From positions 1-22,605 of the IMG/VR virus record IMGVR_UViG_3300027832_000115: a stretch of DNA of 22,605 nucleotides. The stretch is one strand, 5' to 3'. The first letter of the stretch is position 1, and each line of letters opens with the position of its first letter. Below the pieces are notes generated by a model. It had not been told where the DNA came from and did no database searches. It saw nothing but the letters and a program-made list of their open reading frames with translations. Shown piece after piece: positions 1 to 8,621 of this stretch. This stretch comes from a virus. The position numbers were made by a program, and so were the translations under genes.

Positions 1-2093
1 GCAGCGGTAGTCCCGAAAACCATACGACCACCAGCAGCGTTATCAATGAAGTAACCTGCGTTAACAACGTCTGTAAAGGTAGTCTTACCTGCACTAATGG
101 AGCCTGAAGCTCCGACAGTAACAGCACCAAAGCTACCTGTAGAGCCGGTAATATCCCCTTTGACAATCAGGTTTCCTGTAGTCGCGTCGATGCTGAACGT
201 GATCCCCGACGCGTTGCGCCCGACGAACCCTTTGGAAGTCATGGCTGTGCCCGAGCCTGACGTAACAGTACCTGCCGCATCCCAGTCGATTGTGCCGACC
301 TTTATGCCGCCGACTCCAGAAAGGACGTTTTTCTGTGCCGTGCCCATTTTCGTGGCAAGACCTGTGGTGCCATCGTTTATCGCTATGAGGGCATTATTAC
401 CATTACTGGCCTGTGTGGTTAGTGTCACCGCCGCAACGCCGCCGACTGTGCCAGTGATATTGCCTGCGAAGGCGACATTGGCAGCAGGTTGGTAGGGGTT
501 CTCTGCGCCTAACGATGGGATTACTCTGGTGGAGCGAATAATGCCAGCGGCGTTGATATCCGGGTCAACAATCCGGTAGGCTTGTACACCAAGCCGGTAG
601 TAGTGGTCGGCAGGATAGCCGTAACCAATCAGCGCCCGCTTGCTGGCGGGGACAAAATACTCAGACTCTGCTGCAGGCGTGGTGCCCAGTGTATAGGCAG
701 CGCCTGTTGTGGCGGAATAAGCAGTGATGATAAAACCATCAATGTCCCCTTCGCTGCCTGCCCACGACCACTCGAAGCTGACATCCACAGAACCGTCTGT
801 GTTGGTGGTGTGGTCAATCGCAGTGCCATCGCTGGCAATGGTGGGGGCGAGCACAGCGGAGGGATTCCGATCATTGCGCCCGTCGAAATTAACCGCTGAT
901 GAATTGACCGCGCTGAGCGTGTTGCCCGCGCTGTTGCCTACCCGCAGAGAGCCAGTCACATACGTTGTGTTGGTGAGCGTGTCGATACCAAAAGGCACTA
1001 TTGGCGTGTGCAGTGTCCAGCTTCCGGTGCCAGTGGCCGTTGCCCGGTAGGTCAGCTCAGTTGAGGGGACGTACCACAGCTGCCCGATAACCGTGGCAGA
1101 AGGTGTGGCTTCCTGTGAGAAGTTCACTGCCGCGATAAGCGCGAACGTGTCCGCCTGGATGATAAACGAACTCTCTGGCACCCCATCGCGCTCTGTGGCT
1201 GCGATACCATACCCGGCAATCGCCTTGCCTGCGTTGACTTTGAGGGTGTACTGCGCGGACAGCCCATCGGTTTTATCCGCCGTGACAAGCAGCACCTGCT
1301 CCAGTTTAGCGCTCTGATCTGAGCCGACAAGGTTCCACGTGGAACCATCTGAGCGATACAGCGCTTCGTTCACCCCGTCCTGCACCCTATAATACTTGCG
1401 CGTGTCTGCTGATGCCGCAGACACCGCGCTCTCCAGCGCTGCGAAATCCGAGTACGCGGCGGCGGGTTGCAGCGGGACAAGGTCTTCAGCAGCGACAGCA
1501 ACCCTCATCCGGGCTTCCAGCTGCGTGACCTGCCCGGCTGTTGCTCCGCTCTCGGTGGCGATGGCGAACTGTGTGCTGCGAATACCTGCAGCCGTTGTGT
1601 TCAGTGCCGCGGTCATCTCGCTGGTAACACCCACCAGCGAGCGGGAGACTTCGTTGATCAGCAGCTCCGCTCTGGCTACCTGCGCCCCGCGTCTGGTGGT
1701 TTCGCTGGTGATGCTGCGCTGTAGCGCCTGAATCTCTGGGCCGTACTTAGCGAAGCGGTTGGATGCGCTGACCGAGGTCTGTAGCTCTCGCAGCAGCTTG
1801 GAGCCTCGCAGCTTGTTCGCAAACGCCTCAGCATCCATAGCCTGTAGCAGCGCGCTGCCAGTATCCGCAGGCGTCAGGGCACGGACGCCCTGACTGCGTG
1901 GGGCACTCGCGCTGCTGGGGGATATCAGGGGGGCGTACTGCGCCAGTTCACGGCGCGTAACGACCTTCTCCAGAATGTCACCTCGTGTGCCTTCTCGCAC
2001 TTCCAGGCGCTCAGAGACAGCCTCGGCCCAGCGCTGCAGGGCGGGGTCACTGAACCGGGGGGCTGGTAGACCAGGGAGTTTTGCCACTTTCAT
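1..2093 (-). CDS. J-like tail fibre / host-specificity protein with DUF1983-type domain (3' end outside window)
   Basis: An open minus-strand frame starts with ATG at 2093 (MKVAKLPGLPAPRF) and is still open at base 1, so at least 697 residues are visible and the C-terminus is missing. The first ~230 residues are helical and coiled-coil-like. Residues ~245-265 read 'YYRVQDGVNEALYRSDG', a small fibre motif. There follows a stretch with 'LSAQYTLKV', 'GYGIA' and 'SFIIQADTFALI', which I recognise as the DUF1983 signature found after the central region of lambda J-type tip proteins. After it come a fibronectin-III-like stretch ('DGSVDVSFEWSW') and Gly/Thr-rich beta repeats. The start overlaps the upstream stop as TGATG, implying translational coupling to the nozzle-like gene. 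Role inferred: host-contact fibre or tip. The DUF1983 assignment is from memory of the motif, not a search. Confidence 0.75.
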   Translation of the reverse strand, partial: MKVAKLPGLPAPRFSDPALQRWAEAVSERLEVREGTRGDILEKVVTRRELAQYAPLISPSSASAPRSQGVRALTPADTGSALLQAMDAEAFANKLRGSKLLRELQTSVSASNRFAKYGPEIQALQRSITSETTRRGAQVARAELLINEVSRSLVGVTSEMTAALNTTAAGIRSTQFAIATESGATAGQVTQLEARMRVAVAAEDLVPLQPAAAYSDFAALESAVSAASADTRKYYRVQDGVNEALYRSDGSTWNLVGSDQSAKLEQVLLVTADKTDGLSAQYTLKVNAGKAIAGYGIAATERDGVPESSFIIQADTFALIAAVNFSQEATPSATVIGQLWYVPSTELTYRATATGTGSWTLHTPIVPFGIDTLTNTTYVTGSLRVGNSAGNTLSAVNSSAVNFDGRNDRNPSAVLAPTIASDGTAIDHTTNTDGSVDVSFEWSWAGSEGDIDGFIITAYSATTGAAYTLGTTPAAESEYFVPASKRALIGYGYPADHYYRLGVQAYRIVDPDINAAGIIRSTRVIPSLGAENPYQPAANVAFAGNITGTVGGVAAVTLTTQASNGNNALIAINDGTTGLATKMGTAQKNVLSGVGGIKVGTIDWDAAGTVTSGSGTAMTSKGFVGRNASGITFSIDATTGNLIVKGDITGSTGSFGAVTVGASGSISAGKTTFTDVVNAGYFIDNAAGGRMVFGTTA

Positions 2094-4564
2094 CAAACCC
2101 CCTGCAGTTCTTGGGTTGAGCTCGCGAGCGTTACCCGCGTTACCCGTGTGGCAGATTCGACCTGCACGGAGTGCTCCAGCCAGCGACCTGGAGGTAGTCG
2201 GACAGGCGTTATATCAGTTACCGTCGCGGTGTGTCGCAGCGCCCCATCCCCGTACCAGCGCACTGTCACAGGGTCATCCGCGCTCTGCGCACCGAACACT
2301 TGCAGCCAGGCCATTCCGACCTGCGCTGGCATGACGACTAGCGTGGACTCCCACAGCGCTGTGCGCGGCTGCGCGGAGAAAACACTCACAACAGCAGTCC
2401 CGTCGCACACGAACAGCTCATCCGCCTGACGATCCACGAAAGCGGTAGTGAGGGTATTTACGCCGGTAATAGAACCCAGCTTCCCGCGCACGATGTCAAA
2501 AGCGTACCCACCCTTAGTCACCCCGGTATCATAGAAGAAGTAGTAAATATCCTCGTGGGTGACAGCAAAGATGCTGCTGGGCACCAACAGCTGCCAGTCC
2601 TCACGGGTAAACATACTGCGTGTGGCAACCTGCACGCCCGTGTTGGACACGAAGCACAGCCCGTCCGGGGAGGCGTAGATCACCCCGCCTGGTACGGATG
2701 AAATCGAGCGCCGGGAAACACATGCCTGATTACTCTCCAGCTTGATCGCAGACATGGAGGCAGAATCCGCACCGCTGATCAGGTAGGGGTTGCCCGTGGT
2801 GCCCACGAACAGCGTCTGGCCAAATGCGCCAAGGCCCACGACCGGGTACTCAGTAGTTACCTGATAGCTGGGCGGGAACGCGTAGGGGGCGTATGGCTCG
2901 CAGAAGTGCAGGGTATTATCCTTGAACGCGGCCATGATACCGTTGGGCAGACTGGTCAACCCTTTAAGGCCCACGTCTGGTTCGAGCCAGCCGATTGTCT
3001 CGATAATTTCCCCCATCGCGGCGTTGGAAGTGGTATCCGTGAAGCTGGTGGTGGCAATCGGCAGTTCTTTGACGAATTGGAACATCGTCAGGTCATCCAC
3101 GGTATTACTGCGGTATATACGCCACAAAGTAATTGCGCGCCCCGTCGGAACGGTTGGCATAGCGACCATTGTGGAGGAATACTGGTCGATTTCCTGCTGC
3201 GCGCTGGGCGGACTGGGCGCGGATTCCTCGTCCCGGTCACTGACGAACGCTGACAGATAGAACCGGGTCTGGATGGTTCGCTGGGCGTCGATGTCGCTGA
3301 AATCCTCGGTGTACCGGTAGAGTTTGTCAGATACCCACACAGACTCCTTGGCTATTTCTGTCCACAGCACCAACTGGATAGCTTCTATCTGCCGCGTGGC
3401 GACCTGGGCTTTTTCCTGAAGGTCACGGATACGGTCAGTGGCTGAGCGGTTGTATATCTCGTTGTCTTTGACGAGCTGGTTGTAGTCCGCTTTGTTGCGC
3501 AGATACCCAGCTAAATTGTCATTATAATCAACCCAGTCCGGGTTTCTGTACTCGCTCCCGCCCTCAAATATCCACTCCGGGGTAGTCGGGTGGGACGGCC
3601 CGTTACCAGTGGGGTCAGTCACTGTGCCCCCCCCAGGTATCGCTGCAGGCTTGTCCGGGTACACGAACAGCATGTTGAAGAACTCCGTGACGAAAGAAGT
3701 CAACTCGGTGCGCAGGCTGTATGCGTTCTCCTCGGAGTCCAGCGCGCTGCTGACATCAGCCTGCAGGTCGGTGATGTTCTGCGCAGTGAGTACCTGTGTT
3801 GAGGTTCTCGGGTTAACAATAGCTGGCAGACTGGTTGCCAGCGGCACCCCGTTCTCCACGTACCCATAGGGCAGGGCGACGATGGGGATATACGCGAAGC
3901 TGGCATCGGAGAACGCCACCCCGACATCAGCAAGTTTGATATCCAGCAGGGCGACTCTGGCTGCGGTTACTTTCGCATACAGCTTCCAATGCTCCCCGGC
4001 ATTGGTGATGTCAGTGGGGAGGTTTACCGTATCGTTAGCAAAGTACAGCGCCCCCGAAGGTACTGTGAATGGCCCGGCGACGGGGGTGGTGCCGGTATAT
4101 CGGATATCCGGTTCCTGATCAATGATGGAGCCTTCGATAGCCTGCCGTACCGACTCTATCAGCGAGTCAATCGTAAACACCACCCCCGCTGTGGTTGTTA
4201 CTACAGTTTCTGTCGGAGACGGCACACCCAGCTGCCGGTCGTTGCCGTCTTTGTCAAACGTGCGCAGCGCAGCAGCAGTGGTGTTGTTCGCATAGTATGT
4301 GCGTTTGGTCGCGTCGTTGTTGTTCTGCCCGCGGGCGTAGCTCAGTTCACTGGTCGAGAGAATCCAGTCTGAATCCTGATCAATGCGGTATAGGGTCTTT
4401 GCGCCAGCCAGCCCTGCAGCCGCGAAAGTATCCCCCAGCAGCGGACGGAACTCACTGCTGCCAAGAAACAGGTCGCGGTTGGTCTGGGCAGCGCTGAGTG
4501 GCAGCGCTCGCGGGGAAACCGACGGCATCTGCCCCCCAAAATTGTCTATTCTAATCACCGTCAT
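2093..4564 (-). CDS. Large virion protein, probable tail nozzle/stabilisation protein (823 aa)
   Basis: The N-terminus 'MTVIRIDNFGGQMP' followed by 'FRPL' is typical of a podovirus structural family of about 600-850 aa that I recognise by pattern but cannot name with certainty. The second half is rich in beta strands, with phrases such as 'GGVIYASPDGLCFVS', 'WRIYRS' and 'IYYFFYD'. These resemble the repeated-blade architecture of T7 gp12-like or P22 gp10-like nozzle and packaged-DNA-stabilisation proteins. Residues ~330-410 look helical ('EIYNRSATDRIRDLQEKAQ') and may insert between the beta regions. There is no signal peptide or membrane segment. It sits between the lysis cluster and the J-like fibre, with a TGATG junction to the latter. 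Family function is inferred from fold-like patterns and context. Confidence 0.6.
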   Translation of the reverse strand: MTVIRIDNFGGQMPSVSPRALPLSAAQTNRDLFLGSSEFRPLLGDTFAAAGLAGAKTLYRIDQDSDWILSTSELSYARGQNNNDATKRTYYANNTTAAALRTFDKDGNDRQLGVPSPTETVVTTTAGVVFTIDSLIESVRQAIEGSIIDQEPDIRYTGTTPVAGPFTVPSGALYFANDTVNLPTDITNAGEHWKLYAKVTAARVALLDIKLADVGVAFSDASFAYIPIVALPYGYVENGVPLATSLPAIVNPRTSTQVLTAQNITDLQADVSSALDSEENAYSLRTELTSFVTEFFNMLFVYPDKPAAIPGGGTVTDPTGNGPSHPTTPEWIFEGGSEYRNPDWVDYNDNLAGYLRNKADYNQLVKDNEIYNRSATDRIRDLQEKAQVATRQIEAIQLVLWTEIAKESVWVSDKLYRYTEDFSDIDAQRTIQTRFYLSAFVSDRDEESAPSPPSAQQEIDQYSSTMVAMPTVPTGRAITLWRIYRSNTVDDLTMFQFVKELPIATTSFTDTTSNAAMGEIIETIGWLEPDVGLKGLTSLPNGIMAAFKDNTLHFCEPYAPYAFPPSYQVTTEYPVVGLGAFGQTLFVGTTGNPYLISGADSASMSAIKLESNQACVSRRSISSVPGGVIYASPDGLCFVSNTGVQVATRSMFTREDWQLLVPSSIFAVTHEDIYYFFYDTGVTKGGYAFDIVRGKLGSITGVNTLTTAFVDRQADELFVCDGTAVVSVFSAQPRTALWESTLVVMPAQVGMAWLQVFGAQSADDPVTVRWYGDGALRHTATVTDITPVRLPPGRWLEHSVQVESATRVTRVTLASSTQELQGV

Positions 4565-4576
4565 AAAACAGCCCTT

Positions 4577-4792
4577 TTAGCAGTCCGGCGGATTGTCACC
4601 TTGTTTCTTCACCATAGATACGTTTATATTCGAGCTGGCGAAGGGGTTGCCACCTACAGCGACCTGCCCCGCTGCTCTGATGCACCCCTCCTGGCCATCT
4701 TTGAACTCCAGCTTATCGAAAAGCCCCCCGACATCGCTGCTGCCTGCGCACGCGGTAAATAAGAATAGCATTGCAATTAAGAGTAGTTTCAT
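4577..4792 (-). CDS. Small lipoprotein, candidate outer-membrane spanin or lysis accessory (71 aa)
   Basis: The protein opens with a short hydrophobic signal 'MKLLLIAMLFLFTAC' ending in a lipobox-like Cys15; Phe at -3 is unusual but tolerable. The mature part is about 57 residues, polar, with two more cysteines. A GGGGGG stretch just before the ATG can serve as ribosome binding site, and the ATG overlaps the upstream stop by 4 nt. Its place directly after a lysozyme-like gene and a PLA2-like gene suggests an Rz1-like o-spanin or another envelope lipoprotein. It lacks the Pro-rich mature region usual for Rz1, so the spanin reading is only a possibility. Confidence 0.65.
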   Translation of the reverse strand: MKLLLIAMLFLFTACAGSSDVGGLFDKLEFKDGQEGCIRAAGQVAVGGNPFASSNINVSMVKKQGDNPPDC

Positions 4793-5145
4793 TTGCCCCC
4801 CTTCTCGGCCCAGAAAGCCTTGCTACCAAAGGTGATAACGGCCTCATAGTACTTAAGTGCCCGACGTCTGCGTAGCGGTTTAAGCACTACCTGACGCCAG
4901 CCCGTTTGTGCCTCAATCAACAGCAGCATATTGTAGAGCATCCGCAGGTCTTCCCTCTGCTTGTCACAAATGTCCTTGCCATGCTTATACCCCCAATCGT
5001 GGATATTACACACTTCAGTCATTGACAACCAATAGATGGTGTCAGGTACATCCAGGCCACCTTTCGCTCCGCATCCGTTGCAGCAAATACGGCGATCTTC
5101 CTCTGTGGCATCCCAGTAAGCTTGGTCAGCGTCAAGTTTTATCAT
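4789..5145 (-). CDS. Phospholipase A2-like phage protein with CNIHDWGY motif (118 aa)
   Basis: Residues 46-53 read CNIHDWGY, which matches the PLA2 catalytic helix pattern (Cys, then His-Asp, then aromatic Tyr). It is preceded by a Cys/Gly-rich loop at 20-31 (ICCNGCGAKGG) in the place where PLA2-type enzymes carry a Gly-rich calcium loop. Cysteines 21, 22, 25, 46 and 60 could form disulfides or bind metal. The C-terminal half is basic and helical (RRRRALKYYEAV). The ATG overlaps the end of the lysozyme-like gene by 14 nt and the stop overlaps the lipoprotein start by 4 nt, so it is embedded in the lysis cluster. By analogy to PLA2 families it would hydrolyse phospholipid acyl esters; activity is inferred and no export signal is seen. 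Confidence 0.6.
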   Translation of the reverse strand: MIKLDADQAYWDATEEDRRICCNGCGAKGGLDVPDTIYWLSMTEVCNIHDWGYKHGKDICDKQREDLRMLYNMLLLIEAQTGWRQVVLKPLRRRRALKYYEAVITFGSKAFWAEKGGK

Positions 5146-5650
5146 ACTTATTCACCACGCGCCAGGCTTCTTCCCAGCACGCCAGCCACTTCAGCGGCTT
5201 GGCCTTGCCCGGTGCCCAGATTTGGATGTATTGTCTCCAGCCTTCTTCAGGGTTATTCTCTTTCGCCAGCGGCTCCCGCACCCGCCACAGGGCCAGTCGT
5301 GACCACACCGCGCCTAAGAGGTCGTTGTGTACCAGTGCTTTGTGTATGACGGAAGGCTCTGGCGGGTAGCCGAAAAGATCACAGACATACAGCGCTCTTT
5401 GTCTGGTAGCTGGATTTCTCAGCACTTCTGTTACCCCAACCAGCTCAAACTGCTGGAAGCCGGTAGCGGGGCCGTTGATCGACAACCACCAGTGGGCTTT
5501 GCTACCAATGAGCTGTTGCCGATGCACGAAGTCCGACTCCTGCAGGCCGATAGTCAGAATTTCAGCCCGCGCCTCCTTGCTGCTGTAGTTCGCAGGGAAG
5601 AACTTCAGCGCAGCAGGTAGAATCAGATCATGGTAGGTCTGTGTATTCAT
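5132..5650 (-). CDS. Lysozyme-like phage endolysin candidate (172 aa)
   Basis: Residues 28-45 (RAEILTIGLQESDFVHRQ) and 59-69 (NGPATGFQQFE) match a recurrent phage family with the pattern 'IxLQESxxxHRxQ...GPAxGFxQFE', which resembles lysozyme/transglycosylase folds. Glu38 in the 'LQES' helix would be the catalytic acid. The rest is Trp-rich and helical ('WRQYIQIWAPG', 'WLACWEEAW'), typical of the same family. No signal peptide is present, so access to peptidoglycan would need a holin. The ATG overlaps the stop of the upstream membrane protein (ATGA), a common holin–endolysin arrangement. Catalytic class (muramidase versus lytic transglycosylase) cannot be decided from sequence alone. Confidence 0.65.
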   Translation of the reverse strand: MNTQTYHDLILPAALKFFPANYSSKEARAEILTIGLQESDFVHRQQLIGSKAHWWLSINGPATGFQQFELVGVTEVLRNPATRQRALYVCDLFGYPPEPSVIHKALVHNDLLGAVWSRLALWRVREPLAKENNPEEGWRQYIQIWAPGKAKPLKWLACWEEAWRVVNKYDKT

Positions 5651-5943
5651 CGTGGCTGCTGCTCGTTGCGCTCAATGCTGTTTAATATCCGCTCCACCAT
5701 CTCACGGGTGTACACAATGTTCTGATCCATGCGGGCCATGTAAACTTCCTGCACCTGCACTTTGTTCTCCACCACCTCGGCTCGCGCTTTGATCGCAGCG
5801 ATATCAGTTTGGTTACGGAAAATCTGCGCCTCCAACTGTCCGGCGTAGCGTACGAACGCCACTGTCTGTAGCAACAGGCCGAGTATGATGGTGACGGGTA
5901 CTGCTTTTGCCAGATGCCAGTCGACCACTTTTACTTTTTCCAT
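5647..5943 (-). CDS. Small membrane protein with coiled coil; holin or i-spanin candidate (98 aa)
   Basis: The preferred start is ATG 5943 (MEKVKVVDWH), because AGGGAG lies 5 nt upstream; an in-frame ATG at 5970 has no comparable site. Residues ~12-32 form one hydrophobic segment (KAVPVTIILGLLLQTVAFV), and ~36-90 form a charged heptad-like coiled coil. One N-terminal transmembrane segment followed by a coiled coil fits an i-spanin (Rz-like). The position just before the lysozyme-like gene, with a 4-nt overlap, fits a type III holin-like role. Both readings are inference. With the downstream lipoprotein it could make a split spanin pair. Confidence 0.6.
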   Translation of the reverse strand: MEKVKVVDWHLAKAVPVTIILGLLLQTVAFVRYAGQLEAQIFRNQTDIAAIKARAEVVENKVQVQEVYMARMDQNIVYTREMVERILNSIERNEQQPR

Positions 5944-5975
5944 CTTGACTCCCTGTGTCTCATAACCCATGATTT

Positions 5976-6311
5976 TTAATCTTCCTGCTTTTGCGCACTC
6001 ACTAATAATAGTGTACCGTCAGGTTGCAGTAGACACTCAGCCGTAAAGGTTCCATCCACCCCTGCTATTTGCTTGAGTTTAATAACCTCACACATCTGCC
6101 CGCGCACCATTTTGCTGCCCTCAACCGTGACGTTATCCAGCACCCCCCCATCCCACTGAGTCTCGTCCCCCAGCACCCATGAGTGGGCAAGCGCCGACCC
6201 GGTGTAGGGCAGATCAAGAAACAGCACTCGGCCATCGGGGTGTGCTGCGGCTGGTATGGTCAGGCTCAGATCGCTGTCGATCTGCCCGTTGGCGTCACAG
6301 TATGCCGACAA
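5976..6311 (-). CDS. Unknown small phage protein (about 111 aa, start uncertain)
   Basis: I do not recognise this protein. The frame has no ATG near its start. TTG codons at 6356, 6320 and 6311 are possible; 6311 gives the smallest overlap (17 nt) with the preceding gene and a sensible N-terminus (xSAYCDANGQIDSD), but no strong ribosome binding site favours any of them. The product is beta-rich, ending in 'ECLLQPDGTLLLVSAQKQED', with no membrane segment. It follows another ~126-aa beta-rich protein and precedes the lysis cluster, so it may be a virion accessory protein. The reading frame is long and uninterrupted and the neighbours are packed, which supports it being real. Confidence 0.5.
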   Translation of the reverse strand: MSAYCDANGQIDSDLSLTIPAAAHPDGRVLFLDLPYTGSALAHSWVLGDETQWDGGVLDNVTVEGSKMVRGQMCEVIKLKQIAGVDGTFTAECLLQPDGTLLLVSAQKQED

Positions 6312-6672
6312 TAGCCGCCGCAATCTCTGCCGGTGTTGTTTCCAGTGTAAAGTCAAACGCTACCGCGCAGTCTCCGCTGTACGGCCCGCCACGCCATCTG
6401 AAATTGATCAGGCCCGCTACATAGTCCACATCCGTTATCTCGGCCTGTGGGTGTGTGACCGATGGCAGATCAAGTATCCAGCCCTCGCCTGTCGACTCAA
6501 CCACTAATGGAGCACCGTCTAAAAACGCCTCAATCGCAAGAACAGCAGCCGGAACTGTAAATCCCAGCGTCCATTCAAAAGGAACTACGCCGACGCTTGT
6601 ATCAATGGTGTCCTGCACTAAGTACCCACGATAAACCTCTACTGGATTACCATTCGCTGTGACTGTTAACAT
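6295..6672 (-). CDS. Unknown beta-rich protein downstream of fibre genes (125 aa)
   Basis: The start at ATG 6672 (MLTVTANGNPVEVYRG) is chosen because a perfect GGAGG lies 7 nt upstream; the frame extends to 6708 but that start has no such site. That GGAGG is also the end of the preceding fibre gene, whose stop lies between it and the ATG. The sequence is mainly beta ('FEWTLGFTVPAAVLAI', 'GLINFRWRGGPYSGD') and the C-terminus is helical. There is no signal peptide or membrane segment. It sits right after the last fibre gene, so it may be a fibre partner or assembly factor; this is inferred from position only. Confidence 0.6.
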   Translation of the reverse strand: MLTVTANGNPVEVYRGYLVQDTIDTSVGVVPFEWTLGFTVPAAVLAIEAFLDGAPLVVESTGEGWILDLPSVTHPQAEITDVDYVAGLINFRWRGGPYSGDCAVAFDFTLETTPAEIAAAIVGIL

Positions 6673-6674
6673 AA

Positions 6675-8621
6675 TCAAGCCTCCAAAATGTTGTAAGTAA
6701 TTGTCCATGCAATGCTCATGGTGCAGTTGGCATCAGGGTCAACAGTAAGTTTTAGGTTTGTCAGATCAGTAGTGTTTGCCGCTAACGTAAACGTCTGCGT
6801 CCCAGCGGCAAGCCCTGTGGTGATTGTCACATAATGATCTGTGTCAGACCCATTTCCTACGATTACGTCTTGCACCCCTGAGCCGCCTGTGGAGGTAATT
6901 ACGCCGATGATAGAGGTGACATAGGCTCTAGCAGGCAGAATTGGCTGATTCACCCCACCGATATACTGTGCTTCGTGCGTTTCTGCCCATGAGTTTGTCC
7001 AGCGAGCAACAAGCCCTTCTGTCTTGATGGGGATGCGCGTAGCACCGCTTGCTGGCATAAGAGCGTGATTGTTATTAGCGCGGTCTAGTATCTGCCCTGT
7101 GTCGGCTTGGCAGTCTTCTGCTGAGAGGCTTGAGGTGATGCCAATTTGCTCTGCAAAAACTTCTTTGAAATAAAGAACGTCCCCAGATGTGAAACCAGTA
7201 TTAAACCAGATCACAGCATGTTGACCGCTGGTGGGAATAATGAGTACAGTGCTGCCAGCAACAGTTGTTATCACGTCTTTTATTATTGGCGATTCCGTGA
7301 TAAACCGATACGAACTCGATGTCGAGGTAGAGTTGCTCACACTGAACACACTAACAACTGATGCTGATGGCACATAGTATTTAAGCCCCACTCTGCGCCT
7401 ATTACCATCAGGCGGAAGGCTTGTTGCTGCCCGCTGAATACGTGATAATCCTGTAGCTGTTGCTGTAACTTTAAGCCAGCCCGACTCGCCCGCGATTGTT
7501 TCCCCTCCTGCCAATGTTGCCCCGCTCCCAACCCACCCATCAACACCCGCACTGAAATCACTTGCGTAACTTGGCGTCTGACTGGGCCGATTACTAGGCG
7601 CCCCCACATCAGCAGCACTAGGGCCGCGTATTGATAGGTTGAGGGCTTCTGCTGCGGATAGGGCGCGGTTGTATAATCGTGACTGTTGAAACTGTGCGTC
7701 TGTGCGCGTGGTGACTGTGCCGAGGACGTAGCGGATGGCAGTGGTGGTGGCTGTGGGGGCGCTTTTTATAGAGACATTATCGTAGTTCACGATATCGCTG
7801 CCCGTTGCTCCAAGAACCACATACATCGTGGTTGCAGTAGCAACAAAGTTGAAACTGTGCGTGCCGACGCCTAGCGTTGATTGCGTAAGTATACGCCCAA
7901 CTGCTGACGGCGTAGCCCCACTCGTTATTATAATAAAACCTGTACCTACTGCTGCGGTTATCTGTGCTGTTATTGTGTAGGACTTACCAATGACAGCAGT
8001 GAAAGAACGATACGCAGATGAGTCAGCGCCAGCACTTGCACTGTCATCAACTTTTATGGTGCCAGCGTCGAAAGTCACTACTGCGTTGAATGCAGTCCAG
8101 CCCGAAATATCAGTATCAAAAGTGCCGTTCGTCACACGCTCTGTAGCAGGGTCTGGATGTGCCGTAATCGCAACAGCAGTACCGACAATCACGCCCTGAC
8201 TGTAAAACGTCACACTGCCCGCTACTGCTGAGGTCTCCCGTACTACTGAAACCAACAGCTTGGGATTGACGTTAGTGGCAGAGGCTATGGCAACAGTTGA
8301 GTAATAATTCGCGCCGTTGATTTGCAGCCGCACGATGCCGGTTGTGCGCAGCGAGAGGATGTAGCCGTTAGTGCCATCGTGCTTGCGGTCTAAAACAATA
8401 TCGGCAGCGGGGCGCGTGGTCGGAACTACACTGTCAAACTCAATCGAGAAATTGCCGGTGCCAAAATTGTTATTTACACTGCTCAGTTGCTGTATCCCGC
8501 CGACCGTAGCCGATGCCGTCATAGCCACCCGCACAGCCAGGGCAAGGGTCTCTACCCCTCCGCCAGAAAGCGCGCCACGGACTTGGAGATTATCGACTAT
8601 CTCATTGCGTATATCTGTCAT
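6675..8621 (-). CDS. Modular tail fibre with LamG-like and jelly-roll (CBM-like) domains (648 aa)
   Basis: The start ATG 8621 (MTDIRNEIVDN) has GGAG upstream and forms a TAATG junction with the previous fibre gene. Approximate order after a ~25-aa lead-in: first half of a LamG/concanavalin-like fold ('GTGNFSIEFDS', 'YILSLRTTGIVRLQING'); then a jelly-roll insert opening 'NGTFDTDISGWTAFN' and closing 'NYDNVSIK', which is the CBM4/9-type pattern; then the end of the LamG fold ('QSRLYNRALSAAEALNL'). A second jelly-roll follows ('SDFSAGVDGWVGSGA'). The last ~130 residues begin 'SSLSAEDCQADTGQILD' and are shared with the 745-aa fibre. No enzyme motif is seen. Inferred role: glycan-binding receptor-recognition fibre. 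Domain names are from pattern recognition, not search. Confidence 0.7.
   Translation of the reverse strand: MTDIRNEIVDNLQVRGALSGGGVETLALAVRVAMTASATVGGIQQLSSVNNNFGTGNFSIEFDSVVPTTRPAADIVLDRKHDGTNGYILSLRTTGIVRLQINGANYYSTVAIASATNVNPKLLVSVVRETSAVAGSVTFYSQGVIVGTAVAITAHPDPATERVTNGTFDTDISGWTAFNAVVTFDAGTIKVDDSASAGADSSAYRSFTAVIGKSYTITAQITAAVGTGFIIITSGATPSAVGRILTQSTLGVGTHSFNFVATATTMYVVLGATGSDIVNYDNVSIKSAPTATTTAIRYVLGTVTTRTDAQFQQSRLYNRALSAAEALNLSIRGPSAADVGAPSNRPSQTPSYASDFSAGVDGWVGSGATLAGGETIAGESGWLKVTATATGLSRIQRAATSLPPDGNRRRVGLKYYVPSASVVSVFSVSNSTSTSSSYRFITESPIIKDVITTVAGSTVLIIPTSGQHAVIWFNTGFTSGDVLYFKEVFAEQIGITSSLSAEDCQADTGQILDRANNNHALMPASGATRIPIKTEGLVARWTNSWAETHEAQYIGGVNQPILPARAYVTSIIGVITSTGGSGVQDVIVGNGSDTDHYVTITTGLAAGTQTFTLAANTTDLTNLKLTVDPDANCTMSIAWTITYNILEA
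7039..7130 (-). repeat. Segment shared with 8979-9070 (start of common fibre C-terminal domain)
   Basis: About 86 of 92 bases match 8979-9070, including 57 identical bases at 7048-7104. It encodes 'SLSAED' to 'ASGAT' at the start of the shared C-terminal domain. The rest of the domain aligns at protein level only, so the DNA identity peaks here. Confidence 0.85.

Noticed and set aside
711-720. Half-site CGGAATAA of the palindromic operator
   Set aside because: Single half-site within the J-like coding sequence; expected by chance.
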